Shown here: positions 35,801 through 46,883 of the stretch, piece by piece
Layout: each line of letters starts with the position of its first letter
Position numbering within the stretch: the stretch's first letter is position 1
NCBI RefSeq assembly: GCF_052857255.1
Contig: NC_135498.1
Coordinates: forward strand, 162,030,124 to 162,094,123
Direction: 5' to 3'
Length of the DNA stretch: 64,000 bases
DNA from: Amblyomma americanum
Taxonomy: Eukaryota > Arthropoda > Arachnida > Ixodida > Ixodidae
The notes under the pieces: model-generated
The model's input: the letters and a program-made list of their open reading frames with translations, nothing else
Databases searched by the model: none
What the model was told of the DNA's origin: nothing
Made by a program: the position numbers and the translations under genes

Positions 35801-38800
35801 ACGTGCTGTCTATGCGACAGGAAATCTAAGACAAAATTTCAATATTCGCAGCTTGTAATGGCCGCGTCTCGCGGAATGTGCTGCTACAAACGCTGCCTAC
35901 TATTTCGAAGTGATAAGCATTAAAGATTAGAGGGTGAAAAGGCCCTTCAAGGCGGTATCAGAAGGTTGAGGTTATTAAGATACAGTTCCAGCAGCTATGA
36001 TTAAAGCCAATGTCAACACTTAGTAGCGTCATGAACAAGGAAAGGATAACGCGCTCAGGGCCTCTTGCCCCGCATAGATTGCAATTGTGATGCCGGCTGA
36101 CTATGCGAGCAGTGCTGGGAAACGCGGCGCATTCAGGGCCATACATTTTAAGGGTACTATTTCCTTGCTAGATTTTGTTCTTTTTCAACAGACGAATAGA
36201 TTTTCATGCCTGTATCGTGGTCGTCAAGAGAAATTACTGGTATTCTGCACCAGCTACGTCGTGCTAAACTATGTTAGTATAAGGAAGGGTAACTGTAATG
36301 TGAAGTGCCCCCCTAATTAATATAAGAGACCCCTTCCAGCATACAATAGAAAGAATGACCCGAGTTACTCCTGGACGGGGAAGTCAGAAGCATATATGCA
36401 ATCCGCGCTAAGGCTGAAAAATCTACAAGGCTGGTCAAAAGTTCCTAGAACGCGGGCCGGTAGCAGGGGAGGCTGAGTTTCTGTGAGCACTGCCACCGAA
36501 TGTGTGCAACGGGGCCCACATTCACAAACCATATAAGCACCATAGCAGAGAGGTTATCATCATCGGATAGGCAAAGACCACTGAATGACCATTCGCCACC
36601 TATTAGCTGTATACCACGTTAAACGCGGCCAAATTGTCCCAGAAAAGTGTGCGTGTTCACTACCTTATCTATTTTTCTCTTCCTTCCAAGGGGCTGGCGT
36701 CGGGATCGTCTGCGTGACTCTCATCATCGTGGTCATGATGTACTTTGACAAATACCGCGGTATAGCCAGCGGCCTCAAGTTCGCGGGATACACGCTATGC
36801 TCCCTTGTTTACCCAGTGATACTGACCTCTTTAAAGGAAACGTACGGTGTCAGGGGAACTCTGCTTGTGTACGCCGCCCTTACCATGAACGTCACGGCAC
36901 TCACAATGCTTCTCAAGGAGCCGCCATGGCACAAAAGTGGCCGGAAGAATAATGAAAAGAAACCCACAGCTAGCGAAACCGACGCGAGTCCTGAAGAGGC
37001 GAACGGAATTGCAACAATTTCAAGCAAAACCTTGCCAGTGCAAGCTCTAAGTTCTGGTCGCCCTTTGCAGCGACCAACTTACTACTCGAAATACTCAAAG
37101 AAGCCTTCCCTCACACCAATAAACGACGCCATAGAAAGTAATTGTAGCATTGGGAAACCATGTAAGTCGTCAGCAGGTGTGTATCGTGAAACAGCCCCAA
37201 GTGGCACACCTCATCTCCCACCAGAAGCGATGTCGCACGCGACGAAGACCCTTCATGACCAGAGTAGCGACGCAAGGAAGCCGTGTCCGAGAAACACAGA
37301 TCAAACTTCCATGGCTCACAACAGCAAAAAATGTTTTTGCGGCGCTGCTTCACAACAGGTCGGCTGCTGTGCTAGTAATGTCGATTCACCTTCGGTTTTC
37401 CGTCACATTGCCCAGATGTTATCAAAGCCAAGGTTCTACATTGTCGTGCTGGGTATTGTTGCGCTTGATTACACGGTGGCCGTGTTTCCGACGACAATTG
37501 TAGACTACGCGCTCGACAAGGGATCTGCCCGTCGCCACGCCGACCTATCTGTGATGTACTGTGCTCCAGCGGAATTAGTAGGGCGTATCGCATTGCCCCT
37601 GGTGGGCGACTGCAGGGTGGTCAGCAGGACCACACTAGTGTCGGCGACTTTCTTCCTGCTAGCTGCGTCAATGTTCGCCCTGCCGGTCACAAGTTCCTTT
37701 CTGTCGTACATTCTTGTCTGCGCATGCGCCACGATGCTCGTAGGATGCCTAATGAGTATGAAGCCCGTTGTGATTGCCGATTATTTTGGAATACAGAGTG
37801 TCGCTGCAAGTTGGGGATTCGCTGGAGTGACTCTACTGCCTCTGCTCCTGTGCAATCCATCCATTATAGGTGAGAACTTGTTTCTTTCATTTCTAAGAGC
37901 TCTAAATTTATTTTATTTATTTTATAGTGCGTACTGTATGTTCAAGCAGGAGACGGAGAATGGATAATGGAATAAGTTCATATTTGAAAAAAGCGCGAAC
38001 AGCTGACGGGGAAAACACAGGGCGACACGATAACACAGGCGCTGATCGCCGTTTCGTCCTGTGTTTTTCTCGTCAGTTGTTTGCGCATTTTTAAAATATG
38101 AGCTTAAACAAACTCGCCCAACTTTTGGTGTTACTTAAGCAAATAAATCTCTAGCGCACCACAGTACGTTCTGATAAGAAGACTTCTATCAGACTTTGCA
38201 GGAACGAAGAGCGAAAGTAAGCGCGACATATTGGCTTCTCTACACTGATAAACGCAATATGATATGAAGGCGGAATAGTGCATAAATTGGTCGAAAGTAA
38301 AAACCATTAACTTTTTGTACCTTACAACTAGTGTGGAAGCATATTGCCGTGTAATGATCCTTGGTGCATGTGCCAAGCTTGGACGTAAAGAGTGCCGCTT
38401 CTAAAGAGTCGTTAATACGATTTTGAATAAGCAATTACGTGGTGCTCCAGCAAAAAAATATACTCGCGGACTAGGCAAAGTTTGTGCAACCTTGCCTATG
38501 GCCACAAACTGCCCACAAAGAAACTTGTAAACATAAATTTTACTTTTCTCTAAATACTCATAGAGTCATTGTTCAATTATTTAAAATCGGTGCGCATAGT
38601 GTCATGCGTGAATGCGGGAGATCACTGATCACAAGAGAGAGCGGTGGGCTTCGACGAAAGTCTTCAAATCACAGCCCCAGATCGCTGTCACTTCCACTTC
38701 CTCTTTTTGAGTTGGCGGGTGCTGCAGGCCAGCGCTAAGCGAACACGAGAAATGCACTGTGTCATTTGCCCCCGGAAAGAAATATCATTGTCCCGATACG

Positions 38801-41800
38801 TAGCCTCTGTGTTTATAAAACTTCACTAGGGGAAGCATGATGTGCGCGCGAAAATCCAGCTCTACCGCTACCGCCCGTAGTGAGACTTGAGATGGACAAC
38901 GTGTGCCACCTCAGTGTGCAGAGATCGCCGATATTTCTGAAAGCCGTCAGGAACAACCTCATAGTTGAGGGCTCCTATTGGCCTGGTCAATTTGTAGGGA
39001 CCGAAATACCGACAGAAGAGCTTTTCGCTAAGTCCGCGTCGGCGAATGGCAAACCAAACCCACACACGGTCTCCTGATGTGTACCGAACATCACTGTGTT
39101 GGAGGTTATAGTATTGAGAATCTCGGCATTGTTGTTCGAGAATCCGCTCTCTGGACAGCTGACGAGCCTCTTCAGCGAGGTGCAGGAAGGTGGGAAGATT
39201 CGCATTCTTGTCGATGTCGTCCATGTGCGGTAACATGACGTCGAGCATTGTTATCAAGCCGCAGCTGTAAACTAGACCGAACGGTGGCATGTTTATCGTT
39301 TCCTGTGCGGCTGTATTGTATGAAAAGGTGACTATGGGAGTACTTCGTCCCAAGTTCTGTGCTGAACGTCGACATACATTGAGAGCGTGTCACCTAGCAT
39401 TTTGTTTAATCGTTCTGTTAAACCGTTCGTATGAGGGTGGTAGGATGTCGCCTTCGGTGGTCTGTATGACTTTGGCGTAAAATATGCTGTAGGAGGTCAA
39501 CCATGAATTCTGTACCCCTGTCGGTGATTAGGATCTCCGGTACAATGTGACGCAAAATGATCTGATGGATGAAAAATTTTGCCACGTCAAGGGCTGTGGC
39601 GCTTGGCAGAGCTGATGCTTCCGCGTATCGTGTCAGGAAGTCAGTTGCAACGATTGCCCCGATAACCCACTTGTTTCCTGAATGAGAAAGAGGGAATAGG
39701 CCCAACATGTCGATCCCGATCTGCTGGAAAGGCCGCGATGGTGGTGCTATAGGCTTCACGAATGCAGCTGGTTTTATTGAGGGCACTTTGCGACGCTGAC
39801 AGCCTCGGCACGTTCTGACGTAGTGCGCAACGTCCGACTGAAGGCGGGGCTAGTAATAGTTCTTTTTTACCTTGCAAACGTGGGTGCTACTCCCAAATGT
39901 CTAGAAGCCGGTTTGTTATGTGAACTAGAAGAATTTCGTCACAAATGCTCGTAGGTATGACATTAAGGTATTGCTGAATATTTGCGGCGAAATTTTTCTT
40001 CACGAACACACCATGGCGAACGCAGAGTGACGCTACCGAGCGCTTAAAAGCCTTCGGGCCAGTCGGGCGGCTACCGCTAAGAAATTCCATGAGGTCCCGA
40101 AGTTCCGGTTCGGAGCATTACTTTTCAGCGATGCTGTTCCACTGATCGCATTTAAGGGGATGTCGTCGTCGTAGTTGCCGTCCTCCGCTGGGGATTCGAC
40201 TGGGGCGCGCGAGAGGCAATCGCCGTCCGAGTGCTTCCGGCAGGGCTTGTACGCCACTTCCATGTAGTATTTTTGGAGGCGCAGACTCCATCTGACAAGG
40301 CGGGCTGACGGATCTTCGAGGGTCACGAGCCAACGCAAGGCAGTCCGTAACTACAGTAAAACGTTTTTCATAAAGGTAGGGTCGAAATTTCGACGCCGCC
40401 CACACTATCGCGACACACTCTTTCTCAGTTGCCGAGTAGTTAGCTTCAGCGTGAGACAAAGAGCGGCTGGCGTGAGCGATGACTCGTTCTCGACTGCTGT
40501 GGATTTGAGCAGAACGGCACCCAGGCCTACGTTGCTTGCGTCAGTATGAAGCTCAGCATCTTTGCTTTCTTCGAAGAGAGCCAGAACTGGAGGTGCTTGC
40601 AGGTAGCGCTGAAGCGTTTTGAATGCTTGTGCTTGAGGGGCTTCCCACGCGAAAGGCGTGTCTGTCCTCGTCAAACTCGTCAGGGGCTCGGAAATTGTGC
40701 TTGAGGGGCATCCCACGCGAAAGGCGTGTCTGTCCTCGTCAAACTCGTCAGGGGCTCGGAAATTCAAGCGAAACCTTTCACAAAGCGACGGTAGTAGCAC
40801 ATAATCCTAGAAAGCGGCGGACTGCCTTTGGGTCCTGCGGTGGACAGAAATTGGCAATAGCTTTGGTTTTGTCTGGGTCCGGCCGAACTCCATCGTATCT
40901 GACTACGTGACCGAAGAACGTTAGCTCAGTGTAAGCAAAGTGGAATTTCTCATTTTTTTAACGTTATTAGCCCAGAATACTTTAGGGCTTGGAGTACAAC
41001 TTCGAGGCGCCGAAGGTGCTCCTCAAACGTTGGGGCGAACACAACCACGTCATCAAGGTAGACGAGGAATGTCTGCCACTTCAAGTCTGCCAGAACTTTG
41101 TCCATCAGCCGTTGGAACGTTGCGGGTGCAGAGCACAAACCAAATGCTATCGCCTTAAACTCACAGAACCCGTCCGGAGCAATAAATGCTTTTCTTCTCG
41201 GTCCCGTTCATCTACCTCGATTTGCCATTATCCGGAGTTGGGGTCCACGGATGAGTAATATATTGCATAGCAGAGGTGGCCGAGAGCATCGTCAATTCGA
41301 GGAAGGAAATAAACATCTTTGTTAGTTACTTTGTTTAGGTGACGGTAGTCAACACAAAACAGCAATGTACCATCTTTTTTCTTCCCGAGGATGACAGCTG
41401 CTGCCCAGACACTACGAGAGGGCCGAATGACGTCGTCTCGAAGCATCTCCTTAATTTTACGGCTGATTTCAGCGCGTTCAGTGGAAGACACACGGTAAGG
41501 TGACTATCTAATAGGGTCACGGTGTCATCCGTAATTATCCGATGCTTTGCCAAGTGTGTTCTTCCAACGCTGGAAGAAGTCGAGAAGTTATCACCGTAGC
41601 GCTGAAGGAGATTATCTATTTGGCCTCGCTGCTGCGGCGAAAGCGCGGGGTTAATGTCGTACTGGAAGTTGTGAACACCGGTGGGAACTTCAGTTGACGA
41701 CACCATGGCAAGGTTGGGCGCTCGTCGAATGTCGGCGATACCATGAATGCGGACCACAGTGGTCCCAAGGCTGACATGTCGGTGCTCACCTCCAAAATTC

Positions 41801-44800
41801 GTAGGCACTTCGGTTTCTCAGTTTTCGAGGCAAGCGGACCCTCTGGCGACAGCCAGGCAGCGGTCGAAAAGCATAATTTGTTTGCTTTCTACGACACCTT
41901 CAAGCTTCCGCAGCGCCTCCGCGCCGACAGACACCACAGCGCTCGAAAGGGGTGGAATGGTGACGTCATCAAGGATGTAAAGAGCCGCGGGACGTTCGGA
42001 AGCACTGTGGATTGTGGTCTTGGTCACTGGCTTCGATTTAAGGTCAAAGACCGTGCCATTTTCTGTCATAAAATCCATTCCGAGGATTACGTCCCGGGAA
42101 CACTGGTCGAGTACGACGAAGGCGGCCAGGTACGTGTCCTCTTCGATGGTCACTCGTGACGTCCACTTGCAAGCTCGGGTGATCAAATGGCCCCCAGTAG
42201 TACGAAGCTATGGGCACGTCCAGGGTGTGGCTGCTTTTTCAGAGTCGCGGCAAAAGGTCCACTGACTACCGAGTAGTCGGCGCCGGTGTCCACGAGTGCG
42301 GTGACTTCGGTACCGTCGATTGAAGTGTTCAGATCAGCAGTTGTAGCCGTAGATGTACGGGAGCGTCGCGGAGTCAGGTCACGACTGCGGAGCGGCGCCA
42401 GGCGGTTTTGTTGCGGCGGAGAATTGATGCGTCGAGGCGTGCTATCGGGCTGGTGATCGTCGGTGCGTCGTACGGGGAGCAACCTTCCCCCAAAGGTTGC
42501 CGCTTCTAGTTTTACCGACGTGGTCTAGGAGACCTTCCGCGCGTAATGTCGGCGGAAGAACGTCGTGGTGACGGCGACCGGGCCCAGTAGTATGGTGCTT
42601 CGGGGGCCGAAGCACCACGAGGCCACACAGTGCATTCCGCATGTTCGCTTAGCGCTGACCTGAAGCACGCGCCGCCTAAAAAGAGGAAGTGACAGCGATC
42701 TTGAGCTGTGATCTGAAGAGGCTCGTCGAAGCCCGTCGCTGTCTCTTGTGATCAGTGATATCCCGAAGGACGTCCTGGCTAGAAGCATCGACACCGCTGG
42801 TAGCCATCAGCGACGGCGCACGCTCGTACTGTCTGGATCGGGTGTCGAGCATCTTCCCCATCGAATTGGCTTCGGAAACAAATTCGCCGACTGTTCGGAG
42901 CGGGCTTCAAACTAAGATCTGCTCCTTGATGCCCCTCATAAGAAAGCGCAGCTTCTTCTCTTCGGACGTGTTGGGATCAGCCCGGCGGAAGAGCTTCGCC
43001 ATGTCCTCGGAGTAAACGAGGACGGTCTCGTTTGGTACGCGTGGCTGGAGAAGCAGCAGTGGCCATTGTAATGTCAGCGATCAATAAATGTTTTTAGCGT
43101 TCCCCAACTGTGGAGTTGCTTTTTCACATGGGTTACCGAAGCTGCCCATCAATAGAAAGAAATCCATGAGGACGGCTACGTAAAATACTCGCACGAAGCA
43201 TTACTTCCTTCAAACCACCTTAAGCGGCAATGTAATCTCATGTCCGCATGTGTGAGTTTGTCACAAATCGCAGCTCCAGGGTTTCTTTGCGAAATTTGAG
43301 TTGAAATTACACCGAATTCCTTTTAGTCTCCCCTCTCTGGCCCAACGTCGTTTCTTTTTTTTCTTCAAATACAGATTGGTACTATTTGAAAACGACAAGA
43401 ACAGCAAACCGAAGTGCCGTATTTAAATTCCGCAGAGGACCTGAAACAAGCGTAAACGGAGCCTTAGAGAGTGCACAGCACTCATAAACGTGCGGGTAAT
43501 ATTAATAACGTCGCAAACACGTTCCTGCTCATGCCATGAATTCAGGCCAAGAGACACCGCGCAAAGCGTAAATATCAATTAAAGCTGCTTTTTTGGCGAG
43601 TGCGTGTATCCTGATTCTAGAAAAAATATCAGCGCTAACACATAAAACAACAGAACTACAGAAAAAAACACTTGACAGAAGCGCTGGCTGTAAACTGAAT
43701 TTTATTGAATCCTCGCGCGTGTATTCTTCGACGCTGTATAATTTTCCCCGACTGTTTCGTTCCCTTCATTTTCCTATCTGTTCCGCGCATTCATAAGATG
43801 TCCACCTTCAGTCAATAAATTTCAGTTCACAGTCAGCTCTTGTGTCTCGTGTTCCGATTCTCGTTTTGTGTTTGAATGTGCTGCGCTGTTTTTTCCTATA
43901 ATTAAGCAAATTTCAAAACTGACATGCAGGGAAGAAATATAGCACGGCTGCTGGACTTGGCGAGAATTATGAAGACAATAGGCCGAACCTACAGTAAATA
44001 ATTAACTGAAATACTTGCATATTGAGAAACTACCGAAGTAGCCTTTAAAAAAGCGGTGTCTATTACATTAGAATTAAGCGCGGCCAATCGAATTGCGCTT
44101 TTTGTTGCGAGATATCTATATAGGTTCTTCCACGTTCGTGGGACATTTGTATTTCTTTATTGAAGATACTCCTGAAGTCCCTATTTTCAGCGTATTCCAG
44201 AGCAATGGGGGTAATGTGCAATGTATTATTAGGAACTTCAAGATCTAGAAAAAGGTACAATCACTAGGTTAGTTATAAAACATAGTAGTATAACTTACTC
44301 CTGATACTAAGTTCACAAGTACACAAAACAGAAAATTATTTAAAAAAATCCCACGCAGGAAAAATTAATAACGGCGTAGAAGAAACGAAAAATATAACAA
44401 AAGTTTTTAGGCACCAAAAATGATGCAATTTTAAAACAACAGGGAACAAATAAGGCGAAAAAGTATTTAAATATGAACGTCCCTGCGTATTAGATCATGA
44501 AATCTTGTTGCGTTAGGTTCAATGTCTTTGTACGCTAGTAAGCTGTTGCACTCAATGATAGTGTGCGGTATGAAGGACATAAGAAGTGCGGAAGAACGAC
44601 ACGCGATGCACTTGACTGTCACGGCACACGACCGAAACATGAAAAGAAAGCTGACGGGATGGTCGGGCGGAAGTGAAGGATACTGATTAAGCGTTTTTTA
44701 AGAGCGCGTCTTGGGAAAGTTTACGGCGGTGAGATAAATCTTATAAGTGAGCACGATTTTTTAATGCAGCGGCAGTGGGAGTACGTGTGTCATGATGTAG

Positions 44801-46883
44801 ACCGTAGAAAACAGTCAGAGAGGAGCGCCCGAAAATATTTCTTAACGAGTTCTGCAGCGCCTTTTACCATCACACTCAGATATAACAAATGGGATAGGAG
44901 GTCACTATGAAAGAAGTACAGTCGTGTCCGCATATTTCAAAATATCGGCTATACAGAACACACAGATTATGCCCTTGAAAATTCTGCCTAAAAGCGAAGA
45001 ATTGTCACCCTGTACGTCGAATTGCTATTTTGCTACTCGCTCGATTTATCAAACTGCGGGAGGTGGTCCCGAATGTAGTGCCTCTCCTAACGTCGCTTTT
45101 AGAAGACTTTCCATGTGCAGAGACGGGTCGGCTGCGCGGCCTTGGTCACCTGCATGCTACCAGCGCTCGCTGTGTTAACCGCATGATGGGTTGAAAATGG
45201 GGTGTGTTTGGGGTTGGCCTTCGGCTTGGAGTACACATTTGCTACGCCGCATCGCTATCATGCTTCGAAGCCAACCTAACTAAGGCCCAACGGTGGCCCT
45301 CGCCTGGCATGCTTCGGTGCCGATGGCGTCGCGGAACGCTCTCCGTTGTTTCTGTACTTCCTGTGCCCATTCGCACTGTTCCGCAGGCGCTTGAAATGAC
45401 CAAACGCTGGCAACAGGGCGTAATCAGTGGACCTTTTGCGTTACCTTCAACCCTCTTCACCGAGACAATTGCATATTCAATAAATTCTGAAATGACCTGA
45501 ACCTAAACCCCGCATTAATTAGAACAAACGAACATTCAACTTACAGGGCACAAGCAACCGGATTACACATCTTTTGACAGGCAGTTTATCATTTTTAAAG
45601 TGTCGTCCTCAGCGGATTCGATGCCAAGCAGGCTAGACCTAGCAACGCCCGGTGAGTGCTGCACGACTAGCTAGCGGGCAGTAGGCACGTCTCTTCAAGA
45701 AGCGCGTCACTAGTGTGGGCGCTGTGTTTCTTCGGTTCTACGTCACAGAGAAGCGCTTCTGGTTGCATTTCTATATATCGAATAAGCGATATATTGAACT
45801 ATTTCATGATGTATCCGGGTCCGACTACTGCTAAACTGAGAGTGGCGAAAAGTGTACAGTAATAGGATATTGCAGGATGCCTGAAATGATCGCCTCTGTT
45901 CTTCCTCGAATCAAGTGAACCAACAAAAGCGACGCCCCGCTTATAAAGATAGCGTACTTCGCCGTTTCACTTAGTATCCATCGTGCCATTATTTCGTGTG
46001 TGGCGCTGGCACACCAATAATGAATGACCTAAGACGTCACTCTGGTAGCTGCTCCATGAAAGCATAAACCATGCGAAAAGCTTCTGTAAGATGCGACAGA
46101 GAATATATTTGGCGCGGTAAAACGTGTTACTTCGTTGATATATTCACGGCAACGTAATTTATTTAAGCGTGGCTACTTGAGATGGTTGGTGGATTGACGA
46201 TGGAAAAATAACGCGCTTGTTGTTATTCTTCAAAAGCCCTCTTTTTGGCGCGCCATTTTTTCTTGCGAAACCACGAAGGCTTCAAAAAATTACTGATCAT
46301 TCACAATTTACGACTTGTTCACGGTATTTTTGCACTGAGGAGGAGTTACATTAAATATTTGGTGTATTCAATTTCTTGTTGAGTCGACATTCTAGATCAT
46401 TAACAAACAGAAGATGAGGAATATGGAACGAAACAATATTAGAATGAGTGTTCCTAAGGTATTCCAAGCTTTGTAAAATTCAATAAGCTACATACCTGTG
46501 CCGTTGGTTGAAAAACTCAATGAAGTTTCTTGGCGCTTTTAAGGTCACGATTTCAACAAAAAAAATCATATTTGTCTATATGAAGAGCCAGAGCACAGTC
46601 AGTGGTTGAAGACATGCTTACATTTCCAGTCGATACGGTGTGCGGTCTGCTATACAAGCAAACAAATTTTTCCCCACAGTGTCTCTCACAGTGAAACACT
46701 AGTTGTTGGTGGTGTAAAGTTGGATCTCTTTCTTCAGGTTTTTTCCGAGACACCATGGGGAGCTACGACGGACTGTACCAGCTCCAAGCTGCCATTCACT
46801 GCTGCGTCGGATGCCTCTTCGGGATTTTGTCCTTTCTGGATAGAAAAACAAGGAAAGAACGGGCGCATAAGTGCAGGGCCTAG
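32637..46883 (+). CDS. SLC16 (monocarboxylate transporter)-like MFS gene, four exons
   Basis: Four exons, 32637-32808, 35034-35177, 36691-37869 and 46738-46883, join without correction into a 546-residue protein. All three introns have GT and AG ends and are in phase 1, each splitting a Gly codon. The layout is that of the SLC16 family: about six membrane segments, a long hydrophilic loop of some 180 residues, then six more. Family signatures are [16 protein letters not shown] after TM4 and, in TM8, [14 protein letters not shown]. The latter keeps the Arg of the substrate site, with Glu where mammalian MCTs have Asp. The substrate cannot be told: arthropod members carry monocarboxylates or related solutes across the plasma membrane. 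An acceptor-like TTACCGCAG precedes the ATG by about 18 bases, so an upstream exon is possible. No stop or frame break is seen. Confidence 0.88.
33290..33385 (+). mobile_element. RTE LINE 3' end fragment
   Basis: GCGGCCTTTGCCCTACAGTG followed by a stop and a (GATGAT)n-type tail. This equals the last codons and tail of the RTE copy at 49918-50980. It is a 5'-truncated insertion in transporter intron 1. Confidence 0.75.
33600..33660 (+). mobile_element. Penelope-like terminus fragment
   Basis: GCGCAAAACGGGACAAGAG followed by ACAAAGACGCACACAACAG resembles the termini at 16137-16180. Only this end is recognisable. It is a small relic in transporter intron 1. Confidence 0.5.
33928..34150 (-). mobile_element. 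Degraded SINE relic
   Basis: The tail end (GGTTTGGTTTATCGGGGTAT and AACGTCCCAAATTAACTAAG) is clear up to about 34010. Only scattered matches remain beyond that, and the tRNA-like head is not recognisable. Confidence 0.6.
35034..35177 (+). CDS. Transporter exon 2 (TM2-TM3)
   Basis: 144 bases between acceptor GTGCACAG and donor CATG-GTGAGC. It codes two membrane passes with [19 protein letters not shown] and [14 protein letters not shown]. The latter resembles the TM3 entry of other SLC16 proteins. Phase 1 at both ends. Confidence 0.88.
36420..36450 (+). repeat. Lone mariner-like terminal repeat
   Basis: CTACAAGGCTGGTCAAAAGT resembles the termini of the MITE at 48296-48471. No second end was found nearby. 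Confidence 0.4.
36691..37869 (+). CDS. Transporter exon 3 (TM4-TM11 and central loop)
   Basis: 1179 bases between acceptor CTTCCTTCCAAG and donor TATAG-GTGAGA. TM4 is [16 protein letters not shown], followed by the family motif [11 protein letters not shown]. The central cytoplasmic loop runs from [16 protein letters not shown] to about [12 protein letters not shown], rich in Ser, Thr and Lys, with a Cys cluster ([13 protein letters not shown]). TM7 to TM11 follow, ending with [14 protein letters not shown] large uninterrupted exon of this type is usual for the family. Reading past the donor gives an open frame to 37967, but that tail lacks TM12 and is intronic. Confidence 0.9.
37974..38105. 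mobile_element. Foldback element with long inverted arms
   Basis: Two arms of about 57 bases (37974-38030 and 38049-38105) are inverted copies with a few mismatches, around a loop of under 20 bases. The arms carry GCGCGAACAGCTGACGGGG and its near complement, and an AACACAG block. It resembles the Penelope-like foldback at 3427-3580 in plan (inverted GCGCAAA starts) but is not the same sequence. It lies in transporter intron 3, just after exon 3. Confidence 0.75.
38617..38770 (+). repeat. Inverted copy of Gypsy-IV gag-region sequence
   Basis: This matches the reverse complement of 42610-42770 over about 150 bases: GATCACTGATCACAAGAGA, GGGCTTCGACGA, AGATCGCTGTCACTTCC, CAGCGCTAAGCGAACA, GCACTGTGT. 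It lies on the other side of Gypsy-IV in opposite orientation. Either a second inverted copy inserted here or the element was rearranged. Confidence 0.8.
38868..39880 (-). pseudogene. Gypsy-IV integrase
   Basis: From 39880 a weak zinc-finger end with cysteines ([12 protein letters not shown]) lies near 39800. The core is in frame from 39786: [20 protein letters not shown] (Asp), [15 protein letters not shown] (Asp), then a break at 39418. The Glu region is in broken frame. From 39353 the C-terminal part is open: [57 protein letters not shown], to [11 protein letters not shown]. Two of the three catalytic acids are clear. Confidence 0.8.
40033..40800 (-). pseudogene. Gypsy-IV RNase H, with internal 68-bp duplication
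   Basis: [17 protein letters not shown] (catalytic Asp, about 40500-40550), then [20 protein letters not shown] (Glu, near 40400-40455), and [20 protein letters not shown] near 40250. Before these, residues coded by 40631-40764 occur twice because a 68-bp unit is duplicated. The duplication length is not a multiple of three, so it shifts the frame. The copy is dead. Confidence 0.85.
40631..40766. repeat. Tandem duplication, 68-bp period
   Basis: Copy 1 (40631-40696) and copy 2 (40699-40764) begin GCTTGAGGGG and run through CCACGCGAAAGGCGTGTCTG to GGGGCTCGGAAATT. They differ at one base (CTTCCC against CATCCC). Near identity shows it is recent relative to the decay of the element. Confidence 0.95.
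40880..41808 (-). pseudogene. Gypsy-IV reverse transcriptase
   Basis: From 41808: [36 protein letters not shown], then the entry block [19 protein letters not shown] and [20 protein letters not shown] in overlapping frames. The active site is [20 protein letters not shown] at about 41020-41080, then KKFHFAY-type sequence near 40945. Shifts occur near 41490, 41230 and 40940. Confidence 0.85.
41818..43050 (-). pseudogene. Gypsy-IV gag end and protease
   Basis: From 43050, in broken frames, a gag stretch of the type [13 protein letters not shown] and [17 protein letters not shown], then [19 protein letters not shown] (about 42820-42890), typical of arthropod gypsy gag. A basic Arg-Ser tail follows near 42540. 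The protease active site [17 protein letters not shown] is near 42250-42310, and the second box [15 protein letters not shown] near 42070-42110. The linker ends [14 protein letters not shown]. There is no clear zinc knuckle. Confidence 0.75.
43051..46737. other. Rest of transporter intron 3, no gene seen
   Basis: Mostly AT-rich sequence. Short frames such as 44924-45178 and 45204-45500 carry no motif. No repeat family could be named. Confidence 0.6.
46738..46883 (+). CDS. Transporter exon 4 (TM12, stop)
   Basis: The acceptor TCTTTCTTCAG precedes the exon. It codes [18 protein letters not shown], the standard loop before TM12, then TM12 ([16 protein letters not shown]), a basic tail [14 protein letters not shown] and TAG at 46881-46883. 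It completes the split Gly codon of exon 3. It is 8.9 kb downstream because the intron holds Gypsy-IV. Confidence 0.88.

Larger units (their letters stand above)
38868..43050 (-). mobile_element. Gypsy-IV: Ty3/gypsy element in transporter intron 3
   Basis: Minus-strand element with the usual order gag (about 42490-43050), protease (41818-42482), RT (40880-41808), RNase H (40033-40800) and integrase (38868-39880). No LTR pair could be found: a possible leader ends near 43050 and the last codons are at 38868. Frames break in several places. The domain wording is close to Gypsy-III, for instance the YLDD block and the C-terminal [13 protein letters not shown], so they belong to related lineages. 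It is antisense to the host gene. Confidence 0.85.

Noticed and set aside
37870..37967. Continuation of transporter exon 3 to a stop at 37967
   Set aside because: It passes a good donor (TATAG-GTGAGA), lacks TM12, and exon 4 at 46738 completes the family pattern in phase.
44063..45500. Several frames of 65-98 codons in transporter intron 3
   Set aside because: No motif, no splice context, and composition like the surrounding intron.
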